Source: Conexibacter sp. CPCC 205762 (GTDB lineage Bacteria; Actinomycetota; Thermoleophilia; Solirubrobacterales; Solirubrobacteraceae). Taken from it: a stretch of 64,000 bases of DNA. The DNA lies in assembly GCF_030646155.1 (NCBI RefSeq), contig NZ_JAUTDN010000001.1, positions 372,001 to 436,000 on the forward strand, read 5' to 3'. Positions 39,502 to 50,372 of the stretch are shown one piece after another (within the stretch, counting starts at the first letter, position 1; each line of letters begins with the position of its first letter). The notes under the pieces were generated by a model. That model was not told the origin of the DNA and did no database searches. It saw only the letters and a list, made by a program, of their open reading frames with translations. A program made the position numbers and the translations under genes.

Positions 39502-40436
39502 GACATCTGCTGTCGATCGACGATCTCGACCGCGAGGGGATCGAGCGCGTGCTCGACCGCGCGGCCTCCTTCGCCGAGGTCGCCGGACGCGAGATCAAGA
39601 AGGTGCCGGCGCTGCGCGGCCGCACCGTCGTCAACCTCTTCTACGAGGCGTCGACCCGCACCAGCAGCTCGTTCGAGCTGGCCGCCAAGCGGCTGTCGGC
39701 CGACCTCGTCTCGATCCGCGCCGCGACCTCCGCGGTCGCCAAGGGCGAGTCGCTGAAGGACACGATCGCGACGCTGACCGCCTACGACCCGGCCGCGATC
39801 GTGATCCGCTCGCCGCACGCCGGCGCCGCCAAGCTGGTCGCCGGCTGGAGCGACGCCGCCGTCGTCAACGCCGGCGACGGCAAGCACGAGCACCCGACGC
39901 AGGCGCTGCTCGACGTCTTCACGCTGCGCCAGCGGCTCGGCTCGCTCGACGGCGTCAAGATCTGGATCGTCGGCGACGTGCTGCACTCGCGCGTCGCCCG
40001 CTCCGACATCCTCGCCTTCACGCGGATGGGCGCGAACGTCACGCTGAGCGGCCCGCCGACGCTGATCCCGCGCGGGATCGAGGCGCTCGGCTGCGATGTC
40101 GAGCCGACGCTCGAGCGGCTGCCGGAGGCCGACGTCGTCTACGTCCTGCGGATGCAGCACGAGCGCATGAGCGAGGCGTACGTGCCGTCGCTGCGCGAGT
40201 ACGCGATGCGCTACCAGATCGGGCTCGACAGACTGCGGCCCGAGCAGCTGCTGATGCATCCCGGCCCGGTCAACCGCGGCGTCGAGCTGTCGGGCGACGC
40301 GATCGACTCGCCGCAGGCGCTGATCGGCCAGCAGGTCGAGGCCGGCGTCGTCGTGCGGATGGCGGTGCTGTACGAGCTGTTGGCAGGCGCCGGCGCGGCG
40401 AGAGTCCTGCCCACCCGGATGGAGGTCGCCGCATGA
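39498..40436 (+). CDS. pyrB: Aspartate carbamoyltransferase catalytic chain
   Basis: A 312-residue transcarbamoylase. The carbamoyl-phosphate motif ASTRTSSSFE lies at about 51-60; SAVAKGESLKDT, the HPTQALLD loop, the VGDVLHSRVARS strand and the late HPGPVNRGVEL are canonical. It joins carbamoyl phosphate and aspartate, the committed step of pyrimidine synthesis. No regulatory pyrI is present in the operon, as usual outside enterobacteria. ATG overlaps the pyrR stop and its own stop overlaps pyrC. Confidence 0.97.
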   Translation: MRHLLSIDDLDREGIERVLDRAASFAEVAGREIKKVPALRGRTVVNLFYEASTRTSSSFELAAKRLSADLVSIRAATSAVAKGESLKDTIATLTAYDPAAIVIRSPHAGAAKLVAGWSDAAVVNAGDGKHEHPTQALLDVFTLRQRLGSLDGVKIWIVGDVLHSRVARSDILAFTRMGANVTLSGPPTLIPRGIEALGCDVEPTLERLPEADVVYVLRMQHERMSEAYVPSLREYAMRYQIGLDRLRPEQLLMHPGPVNRGVELSGDAIDSPQALIGQQVEAGVVVRMAVLYELLAGAGAARVLPTRMEVAA

Positions 40437-41788
40437 GCGTCAAGGGTCTGTTCTTCGCGGGCGGCCGCCCGGCCGACCTGCTGATCCGCGGCGCGCACCT
40501 GCTCGACCCGCGCGCCGGCCTCGACGGCCCCGGCGACGTGCTCGTGCGCGACGGCGAGATCGCCGAGATCGGCGCGCCAGGGACGCTCGTCGCACCCGAG
40601 GGCGCGGAGACGGTCGAGGCCGAGGGCCTCCACCTCTTCCCGGGCTTCGTCGACCCGCACGTCCACTTCCGCACGCCCGGCCAGGAGCACAAGGAGGACC
40701 TCGCGACCGGCACGGCCGCCGCGGCCGCCGGCGGCTTCACCGCCGTCGTCGCGATGCCGAACACCGCGCCGGTCATAGACGACGCGCCGATCCTGCGCTC
40801 GCTGCGCGACGCCGCCGAGCAGCAGGCGCGGATCCCCGTCGGCTTCCTCGCCGCGATCACGCGCAGACTCGGCGGCGACGAGCTGACCGAGATGGCGGAG
40901 CTGCGCGACGCCGGCGCGCTCGGCTTCACCGACGACGGCCGGCCGGTCGTCTCGGCCGGGATGCTGCGCAAGGCGCTGCAGTACCAGCGGCTGGCGGGCG
41001 GCGTGCTCGGCCTGCACGAGGAGGACCCGTCGCTGTCCAACGGCTGCGTGATGCACGAGGGCGCCGTCTCGGCCCGCCTCGGGCTGGCCGGCTACCCCTC
41101 GGTCGGCGAGTCGACGATCGTCGCGCGCGACGCGGCGCTGGCGCTCTACGAGCAGGGCCGGATGCACTTCCAGCACATCTCGGCCGCCGAGTCGGTCGAG
41201 GCGCTCGCGTACTGGAAGGGGAGAGGCGCGCAGGTGACCGGCGAGGCCTCGCCGCACCACCTGACGCTGACCGACGAGGCCGTCCTGTCGCTCGACACGC
41301 GCTACAAGATGAACCCGCCGCTGCGCGCGGAGTCCGACCGCCAGGCGCTGATCGCCGGCCTCAAGGACGGCACGATCGACTGCATCGCGACCGACCACGC
41401 GCCGCACGCCAAGCACGAGAAGGAGGTCCCGTTCGAGGAGGCGCCCAACGGCGTCACCGGACTGGAGACCTCGTTCGCCTCGATCTACAGCGAGCTGGTC
41501 AAGCCGGGGATCATCCCCCTGAGCCTGCTGGTCGAGAAGCTGACCAGCGGCGCCGCGCTGTTCGACCTCTGCACGCCGAAGATCGAGGTCGGACTGCCGG
41601 CCAACCTCGCGCTCGTCGACCTCGGCGCCAGCTGGGTCGTCGGCGAGCACGGCTACGTCAGCCGCTCGGCCAACTCCTGCTTCTTCGGCCGCCGCTTCGA
41701 CGGCGTCGTGCGACTGACCGTCGCCGCCGGCACCGTCGCCCACCGCGCCCCCGCACCGAACACGACCGCCTCTGGAGTGACCGCATGA
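40433..41788 (+). CDS. pyrC: Dihydroorotase
   Basis: A 451-residue class I (long) dihydroorotase. The metal site DPHVHFRTPG (near residue 75), the AMPNTAPVIDD segment, the GEASPHHLTLTDE histidine pair and the CIATDHAPHAKHEK aspartate region are all present, so it should be an active enzyme rather than an inactive PyrC-like partner. It closes carbamoyl-aspartate to dihydroorotate. Coupled to pyrB upstream and carA downstream by ATGA overlaps. The C-terminal CFFGRRFDGVVRLTVAAG is typical. Confidence 0.96.
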   Translation: MSVKGLFFAGGRPADLLIRGAHLLDPRAGLDGPGDVLVRDGEIAEIGAPGTLVAPEGAETVEAEGLHLFPGFVDPHVHFRTPGQEHKEDLATGTAAAAAGGFTAVVAMPNTAPVIDDAPILRSLRDAAEQQARIPVGFLAAITRRLGGDELTEMAELRDAGALGFTDDGRPVVSAGMLRKALQYQRLAGGVLGLHEEDPSLSNGCVMHEGAVSARLGLAGYPSVGESTIVARDAALALYEQGRMHFQHISAAESVEALAYWKGRGAQVTGEASPHHLTLTDEAVLSLDTRYKMNPPLRAESDRQALIAGLKDGTIDCIATDHAPHAKHEKEVPFEEAPNGVTGLETSFASIYSELVKPGIIPLSLLVEKLTSGAALFDLCTPKIEVGLPANLALVDLGASWVVGEHGYVSRSANSCFFGRRFDGVVRLTVAAGTVAHRAPAPNTTASGVTA

Positions 41789-42935
41789 ACGACGCGACCG
41801 CCTACGTCCTGCTGGAGGACGGTGAGCGCTTCGACGGGATCGCCTGCGGCGCCGACGCGCACGCCGTCGGCGAGGTCGTCTTCACGACCGGCATGACCGG
41901 TTACCAGGAGGCGATGACCGACCCCTCGTTCGCCGGCCAGCTGATCACGTTCACGACCGCCCACGTCGGCAATTACGGCGTCTCGGGGGAGGCGATGGAG
42001 TCCTCCGGGATCCACGCGCGCGCGGCGATCATGCGCGCCGCGACGAACCGCTCCGACGCGCCCGGCGCCGACCTCGGCGGCTGGCTCGACTGGCTGCGCG
42101 AGCACGGCATCCCGGGCATCACCGACCTCGACACGCGCGCGCTCGTCCGTCACATCCGCGACGCCGGCGCGATGCGCGGCGGCGTCTTCCCGGCGCGCAT
42201 CGCCGAGGACGAGGCGCGCGCGCTGATCGCCGCCGAGCCGTCGATGGACGGCCGCGACCTCGCGCGCGAGGTGACGCCCTCGGAGCTGATCCGGCTGGAG
42301 CCGCTCGGGCCCGGCGTCGCCGGCTCCGACGGCCCGACGATCGCGATGATCGACACCGGCGTGAAGACGTCGATCGTCAGAAACCTGCGGCTGCGCGGCG
42401 CGACCGTCGAGCTGCACCCGTGCACGACCAGCGCCGCCGACCTGCTCGCCGGCGACGCGGATGCCTTCTTCATGGCCAACGGCCCCGGCGACCCGGCCGC
42501 GCTCGGCTACGTCGTCGAGACGCTGAGAGCGCTCGTCGGCAAGAAGCCGGTCTACGGCATCTGCCTCGGCCACCAGCTGCTGTGCCGCGCGGTCGGGCTG
42601 GAGACGTACAAGCTGCCGTTCGGCCACCGCGGCTCCAACCACCCGGTCAAGGACCTCGAGACCGGCCGCGTCGAGATCACGTCGCAGAACCACGGCTTCG
42701 CGGTGCTCGGCCCGGGCGGCGCGAAGACGGTCGACGCCGACGAGCCGGTCCGCTGGGAGACCGACTTCGGCGCCGCCGAGCTGACGCACGTCAACCTCTA
42801 CGACCGCACCGTCGAGGGGCTGACGCTGCGCGACGTGCAGGGCGCGACCGTCCAGTACCACCCCGAGGCGGGCCCCGGCCCGCACGACTCGCTCTACCTG
42901 TTCGACCGCTTCATCAAGGAAATCGTGGCTGCCTG

Positions 42936-42936
<1 letters not shown>
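41785..42936 (+). CDS. carA: Carbamoyl-phosphate synthase small chain
   Basis: A 383-residue glutaminase subunit. The N-terminal domain has [20 protein letters not shown]; the class I amidotransferase domain has the nucleophile C260 in [10 protein letters not shown] and the [11 protein letters not shown] end with the catalytic His-Glu pair. It hydrolyses glutamine and passes ammonia to CarB. Its presence in the pyr operon means carbamoyl phosphate is regulated with pyrimidines; arginine synthesis must share it unless another copy exists. ATG overlaps the pyrC stop. Confidence 0.97.
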
Positions 42937-46052
<3,116 letters not shown>

Positions 46053-46082
46053 GGCTCGCGGCTAGCCGCCTATCCATCAGCA

Positions 46083-46118
46083 CGCGTCGGCGCCGCCTCT
46101 TGGAGGAGCGCCGACGCG
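46083..46118 (+). terminator. Terminator of the pyr operon
   Basis: CGCGTCGGCGC and GCGCCGACGCG form a perfect 11-base-pair stem; the loop contains a second small stem CCTC-TTG-GAGG. No T tract follows. It lies 30 bases after the carB stop. Confidence 0.65.
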
Positions 46119-46350
46119 ACTGAATGGGGGACCCTCCTCGCCGATCGCGGGGGCGTGCCCCGCACCCGGTGGGAGAGGCCTTGCAGACCCTCACGACGGC
46201 TGCGTCCGGAGCGCGCAAGCTCAGACGCACGCACGCATACATGACCTTCGACCGCTCGGGAAAACTCCTGCAAACCAATGCCATCTGATACTGACTCCTC
46301 GACAGCGCTGAACCTCAAGCTGAGGTCGAGACGAATTCGTCCCTTGCCGC

Positions 46351-46378
46351 TTGTGCACCCCCTCGCAAGATGTAGACT
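46351..46378 (+). promoter_or_regulatory. mihF promoter (leaderless)
   Basis: TTGTGC (46351-46356) and TAGACT (46373-46378) are separated by 16 bases. The ATG at 46386 follows 7 bases after the -10 box, so the transcript would start at or beside the start codon. Confidence 0.55.
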
Positions 46379-46385
46379 CGCCGCC

Positions 46386-46727
46386 ATGCCGCCGGTCACC
46401 CCCACCGCCCCCAAGCACGCGACAGCCCCGGACCGGTCTCTCGACCAGCGCATGGACGCGCTTACTCGCGCCAACGAGATCCGCACGAAGCGGGCACAGC
46501 TGAAGCGGGACCTCAAAGCCGGGCGCGCGGCGATCCATGAGCTGCTGATGGAGCCGCCGACCTACATCGAGACGGCGAAGGTCTTCGACCTCCTGCTCGC
46601 CGTCCCCAAGTACGGCCGCGTGAAGGCCAACAAGGTCCTCACGCAGTGCCGCATCTCGCCGAGCAAGACGATCGGCGGCCTGTCACAGCGTCAGCGCGCC
46701 GAGCTGGTTGCGCTGCTCCGCCGCTAG
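46386..46727 (+). CDS. mihF: Actinobacterial integration host factor
   Basis: A 113-residue nucleoid protein of the actinobacterial (mIHF) type, unrelated to HU-like IHF. The core has MDALTRANEIRTKRAQLKRD, KVFDLLLAVPKYGRVKANKV and the helix-two-turn-helix ISPSKTIGGLSQRQRAEL. The order mihF-gmk is conserved in actinobacteria, supporting the lineage. ATG at 46386 is used because the -10 box lies 7 bases upstream; about 15 polar residues precede the conserved core. It bends DNA and shapes the nucleoid. The stop TAG shares its G with the gmk start. Confidence 0.92.
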   Translation: MPPVTPTAPKHATAPDRSLDQRMDALTRANEIRTKRAQLKRDLKAGRAAIHELLMEPPTYIETAKVFDLLLAVPKYGRVKANKVLTQCRISPSKTIGGLSQRQRAELVALLRR

Positions 46728-47284
46728 TGGCTGCCCGGGTATTCGTGATCACCGGCCCCTCCGGGGTCGGCAAGGGCACGCTGATCCGCAACCTGCTCGA
46801 CAGCGTGCCCGCCTTGGAGCTGTCCGTCTCCGCCACGACGCGCAAGCCGCGCCCCGGCGAGGAGGACGGCGTCCACTACCACTTCCTGACCGACGATCAG
46901 TTCGCCGAGCGCGTCGCGCACGGTGACTTCGTCGAGCACGCCGACTACTCCGGCCGCCGCTACGGCACGCTCCGCTCGGAGCTGGAGCGGCGCACCGCGG
47001 CCGGCGTCCCGGTCGTGCTCGAGATCGAGGTGCAGGGCGCGCGCCAGGTGCGCGAGACGCTGCCCGACGCGGTCCAGGTGTTCATCGTGCCGCCCTCCAA
47101 GGAGGCGCTGCGCGAGCGGCTCGTCGGCCGCGGGACCGACTCCGCGGAGGACGTCGAGCGCCGGCTCGAGGTCGCCGAGCAGGAGCTGACCGCGCGCGAC
47201 GAGTTCCAGTACCAGGTCGTCAACGACCGCCTCGTCGACGCCGTCGCCGAGCTGCAGGCGATCGTCGCGCGCGAGCTGGTTTAG
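46727..47284 (+). CDS. gmk: Guanylate kinase
   Basis: A 185-residue kinase of usual length. P-loop GPSGVGKGT at residues 10-18, the GMP-binding SVSATTRKPRPGEEDG, and HADYSGRRYGT and VLEIEVQGARQVR segments are canonical. It phosphorylates GMP to GDP, feeding GTP and (p)ppGpp pools. The GTG start shares its first base with the mihF stop, so translation is coupled. A leaderless regulator gene and rpoZ follow. Confidence 0.96.
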   Translation: MAARVFVITGPSGVGKGTLIRNLLDSVPALELSVSATTRKPRPGEEDGVHYHFLTDDQFAERVAHGDFVEHADYSGRRYGTLRSELERRTAAGVPVVLEIEVQGARQVRETLPDAVQVFIVPPSKEALRERLVGRGTDSAEDVERRLEVAEQELTARDEFQYQVVNDRLVDAVAELQAIVARELV

Positions 47285-47291
47285 CTATCCC

Positions 47292-47313
47292 GCTAGCAGG
47301 CTATCCTGCTAGC
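47292..47313. promoter_or_regulatory. Operator overlapping the promoter of the RHH/HTH gene
   Basis: GCTAGCAGG and CCTGCTAGC are perfect nine-base arms around CTAT. The -10 candidate TATCCT (47302-47307) lies inside, 7 bases before the ATG at 47315. GCTATCC also recurs with a 16-base period (47284 and 47300). Binding here would block transcription directly. Confidence 0.6.
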
Positions 47314-47314
47314 C

Positions 47315-47749
47315 ATGCCGTCCACGAGATCACGCAGCGCCGGACGCGAGGCGCTGTTCGTCCGCATCCCCACCAGCGAGGCGCAGCGGCTCGACCGCGC
47401 CGCCTTCGAGCTGAGGCTGTCCAAGCAGGACATCGTCAGCTCGCTCGTCTCACGCTACGTCGACCCGACCTCTCCGGCCAGCATGGAGGCGCTGCGGGCG
47501 CTCGACGGCGGCGGCGGCACGCGCCCGCAGCCGCCCGCGGGCGGGACGCTCACGCTCGGCCACCATGACTTCCGCGCGGACGTGCGCGAGGTCCTCACCG
47601 TCGCCGACGCGGCCGAGCTGCTGCAGGTCGGGGAGGAGGTCGTCGAGCGGCTCGCGAGCGACGGCGAGCTGCCCGGTCGCCGCATCGGCGAGCAGTGGCG
47701 ATTCACGCGCCAGGCGATCCTCGACTGGCTTTCCGCAGGTAGCAGCTAG
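47315..47749 (+). CDS. RHH plus excisionase-type HTH regulator
   Basis: A 144-residue two-domain DNA-binding protein. Residues about 12-50 resemble a ribbon-helix-helix (ALFVRIPTSEAQRLDRAAFE, LSKQDIVSSLVSRYV). After a Gly/Pro linker, residues about 93-140 form a MerR/excisionase-type helix-turn-helix (VLTVADAAELLQVGEEVVER, LPGRRIGEQWRFTRQAIL). The fusion of both types is unusual. The ATG at 47315 has no Shine-Dalgarno sequence but fits a leaderless promoter buried in a palindrome, suggesting strict autorepression. It sits between gmk and rpoZ, and its stop almost abuts rpoZ. Confidence 0.75.
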   Translation: MPSTRSRSAGREALFVRIPTSEAQRLDRAAFELRLSKQDIVSSLVSRYVDPTSPASMEALRALDGGGGTRPQPPAGGTLTLGHHDFRADVREVLTVADAAELLQVGEEVVERLASDGELPGRRIGEQWRFTRQAILDWLSAGSS

Positions 47750-47754
47750 AATTC

Positions 47755-48012
47755 ATGGCCAATGACCTCTCGAAAGGCCACGTCTTGATCTCTCCCCGCA
47801 TCGATCGCCTGCTCCAGCACGTCGATTCCGACTACGCCAGCGTGGTGGTCGCCGCCAAGCGAGCGCGTCAGATCAACTCGTACTACCACAACCTCGGCGA
47901 GGGGACGTTCGACGAGTTCCCGCCCCCGATGGTCGAGACGCGGTCGAAGAACTACCTCACGATCGCGCTCGAGGAAGTCGCCGACGGCAAGATCAAGTAC
48001 CACTACCGCTAG
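47755..48012 (+). CDS. rpoZ: DNA-directed RNA polymerase omega subunit
   Basis: An 85-residue omega subunit. ISPRIDRLLQHVDSDYASVVVAAKRARQIN is the conserved core; NYLTIALEEVADGKIKY matches the actinobacterial C-terminus. It helps assemble and stabilise RNA polymerase and, in some bacteria, takes part in the (p)ppGpp response. The ATG at 47755 is five bases after the preceding stop. The order gmk-rpoZ-coaBC is conserved. Confidence 0.94.
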   Translation: MANDLSKGHVLISPRIDRLLQHVDSDYASVVVAAKRARQINSYYHNLGEGTFDEFPPPMVETRSKNYLTIALEEVADGKIKYHYR

Positions 48013-48037
48013 GCCGCGGTAGGGGAGGGAACCCGAC

Positions 48038-49393
48038 GTGGCGCGGATCCTGCTCGGCGTCAGCGGCGGGATCGCCGCCTGGAAGGCGCTTGACACGATC
48101 CGGCTGGCGACGAAGGCCGGCCACAGCGTGCGCGTGGTGCAGACGCCGACGAGCGAACGGTTCGTCGGCGCCGCCTCGTTCGCGGCGATCACCGGCGCGC
48201 CGGTCCTGGGCAGCGAGTTCGAGCCCGACCCCGCGCGCGGCGCCTTCCCCGGCGACCCCGCGCCCGAGCACGAGCCGATCAGCCACCTCGCGCTCGTCGC
48301 GAACGCCGACCTGTACCTGATCGCGCCCGCGTCGGCGAACACGCTCGCCAAGCTCGCGCACGGCTTCGCCGACAACCTTCTCACCAGCGCCGCGCTCGCC
48401 GCGCGCTGCCCCGTCCTCGTCGCCCCGGCGATGAACGACGCGATGTGGGAGCACGCGGCGACGCAGGCCAACGTCGCGACGCTGCGCGAGCGCGGCGTGC
48501 GCGTGATCGATCCCGGCGTCGGCCCGCTCGCCTCCAAAGGCGAGCACGGCGCCGGCCGCCTCGCCGAGCCGGCTGAGCTGCTCGCCGCCTGCGAGGAGAC
48601 GCTCGCCGCGCGCGACCTGCCCGCGCCGCCGCAGGACCTCGCCGGCCTGCGGCGTAGACCCGCGCAGCCAGCGAGAGGGCAGCGCGACCTCGTGGGTTTG
48701 CGCGTGCTCGTCACCGCCGGCGGCACGCGCGAGCCGATCGACAGCGTCCGCTACGTCGGCAACCGCTCCTCCGGCCGGATGGGCTTCGCGCTCGCCGAGG
48801 TCGCCGCCCGCCGCGGCGCCGAGGTGACCGTGCTGGCCGCCAACGTGACGCTGCCGCGGCTGCCCGCGATCGACTACCTCGACGTCGAGACCGCCGGCCA
48901 GCTCGCCGACGCCTGCCGCGAGCAGTTCCCGCGCTGCGACGTGCTGCTGATGGCGGCGGCGGTCGCCGACTTCAGGCCGGCCGACCCGGTCGACGCGAAG
49001 ATCAAGAAGGACGCCGGCGCCCCCGACTCGATCGCGCTGGAGCGCACGCCCGACATCCTCTCCGGCCTCGCCGCCGCGCGCGTGCCGGGCCAGACGGTCG
49101 TCGGCTTCGCCGCCGAGCACGGCGAGGGCGCGCTCGACTACGCCCGCGGCAAGCTCGCGCGCAAGGGCCTCGACGCGATCGTCGTCAACGACGTCTCGCG
49201 GCCGGGCATCGGCTTCGACACACCCGACAACGAGGTGACGATCGTCGCCCCGGACGGCGAGCGGCCGCTGGCGCGCGCGCCCAAGGGCGAGATCGCCGCC
49301 GCGATCCTCGACGAGGTCGTGCGTCTGCGCACGGCCGTGAGCGCAGATGGAGCCAGTGGACCAGCTTCCCCCGATCGCCCCGCACGAGTGTGA
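48038..49393 (+). CDS. coaBC: Phosphopantothenoylcysteine decarboxylase/synthetase
   Basis: A 451-residue bifunctional coenzyme A enzyme. The flavin-dependent CoaC half has GVSGGIAAWKA, LYLIAPASANTLAKLAHGFAD and VAPAMNDAMW; the CoaB half has TAGGTREPIDSVRYVGNRSSG and VDAKIKKD. The clamp that often carries a catalytic cysteine (LACG in many bacteria) reads GPLASKGEHGAGRL here, without Cys, which I believe also occurs in other actinobacteria. A basic linker joins the halves. GTG at 48038 after GGGGAGGGA. Its last 47 bases overlap the moxR start. Confidence 0.94.
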   Translation: MARILLGVSGGIAAWKALDTIRLATKAGHSVRVVQTPTSERFVGAASFAAITGAPVLGSEFEPDPARGAFPGDPAPEHEPISHLALVANADLYLIAPASANTLAKLAHGFADNLLTSAALAARCPVLVAPAMNDAMWEHAATQANVATLRERGVRVIDPGVGPLASKGEHGAGRLAEPAELLAACEETLAARDLPAPPQDLAGLRRRPAQPARGQRDLVGLRVLVTAGGTREPIDSVRYVGNRSSGRMGFALAEVAARRGAEVTVLAANVTLPRLPAIDYLDVETAGQLADACREQFPRCDVLLMAAAVADFRPADPVDAKIKKDAGAPDSIALERTPDILSGLAAARVPGQTVVGFAAEHGEGALDYARGKLARKGLDAIVVNDVSRPGIGFDTPDNEVTIVAPDGERPLARAPKGEIAAAILDEVVRLRTAVSADGASGPASPDRPARV

Positions 49394-50315
49394 GGCCGCG
49401 GCGGGCACCGCCCGCCGCATCGTCGAGAACATCCGCTCCGCGGTGCAGGTGCAGTCGCGCACGCTGGAGCACGTGATCGTCGCCCTGCTCGCCGAGGGCC
49501 ACGTGCTGATGGAGGACTACCCGGGCGTCGGCAAGACCGCGCTCGCCCGCGCGCTGTCGCGCTCGCTCGACTGCCAGTTCGCGCGGATCCAGTGCACCGC
49601 CGACCTGCTGCCGGCCGACGTCGTCGGCGCCAACATCTACAACCAGCGCGAGGCGCGGTTCGAGTTCCGCCCCGGGCCGGTCTTCGCCAACGTCGTGCTC
49701 GTCGACGAGATCAACCGCGCCTCGCCGCACACGCAGTCGGGCCTGCTGGAGTGCATGCAGGAGCGGCGCGTCACCGTCGACGTCCACACGCACGAGCTGG
49801 CGCGGCCGTTCGTCGTGCTGGCGACGCAGAACCCGGCCGAGTACGAGGGCACCTACCCGCTGCCGGAGGCGCAGGTCGACCGCTTCATGGTGCGCGTCTC
49901 GCTCGGCTACCCGGACCTCAACCACGAGGTCACGATGCTCGGCGACCACTCCGCCGGCGACCGCGTGCAGGCGCTGCAGCCGGTCGTCAGCGCCGCCGAC
50001 GTGCTCGCCGCGCAGGACACCGCCGCGCGCGTGCAGGCGTCGCAGCCGCTGCGCGAGTACCTCGTGCGCGTGCTGCAGCGGACGCGCGACGACGAGCGGA
50101 TCGAGCTGGGCGCGAGCCCGCGCGCCGGGCTGATGCTGCTGCGCGCCGCGAAGGCGCGCGCGATGCTCTACGGCCGCGGCCACGTCGAGCCCGACGACGT
50201 CCAGGCGCTCGCGCAGCCGGTGCTCGCCCATCGCCTCGTGCTCGCCCCCGACGCGCTCGGGATCGGCGCCGACGCCGTCGTCGCCGACGCGATAGCTGCG
50301 GTCCCGGCGCTGTAG
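49347..50315 (+). CDS. moxR: MoxR-family AAA+ ATPase
   Basis: A 322-residue MoxR chaperone-like ATPase. Walker A is EDYPGVGKTALARAL at about 53-67; Walker B is VVLVDEINRA followed by SPHTQSGLLE; the sensor segment FVVLATQNPAEYEGTYPLPEAQ and the late SPRAGLMLLRAAKARA are family marks. MoxR proteins partner DUF58 and transglutaminase-like membrane proteins, exactly the next two genes, in a poorly understood maturation or envelope-stress system. It starts inside coaBC (47-base overlap in another frame). Confidence 0.93.
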   Translation: MEPVDQLPPIAPHECEAAAGTARRIVENIRSAVQVQSRTLEHVIVALLAEGHVLMEDYPGVGKTALARALSRSLDCQFARIQCTADLLPADVVGANIYNQREARFEFRPGPVFANVVLVDEINRASPHTQSGLLECMQERRVTVDVHTHELARPFVVLATQNPAEYEGTYPLPEAQVDRFMVRVSLGYPDLNHEVTMLGDHSAGDRVQALQPVVSAADVLAAQDTAARVQASQPLREYLVRVLQRTRDDERIELGASPRAGLMLLRAAKARAMLYGRGHVEPDDVQALAQPVLAHRLVLAPDALGIGADAVVADAIAAVPAL

Positions 50316-50372
50316 GACGATGGCCGCGCGGACCGCAGCGGCCGGCGTACGTCCCGCGGGCGGGCGGACGCG

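Larger units (their letters stand above)
46053..46385 (+). other. Intergenic region between carB and mihF
   Basis: These 333 bases hold no convincing gene. They contain the carB terminator (46083-46118), a GCGGGG-GCGTG-CCCCGC hairpin near 46150, a compound inverted repeat at 46298-46330 (CTCGAC..GTCGAG with inner CCTCA-AGC-TGAGG), and the mihF promoter at the end. A short non-coding RNA in the middle is possible but not shown. Confidence 0.5.

Noticed and set aside
47747..47752. Leaderless promoter (TAGAAT) for rpoZ
   Set aside because: Only two bases separate it from the rpoZ ATG, and its TAG is the stop codon of the preceding gene; a start site would fall inside rpoZ.
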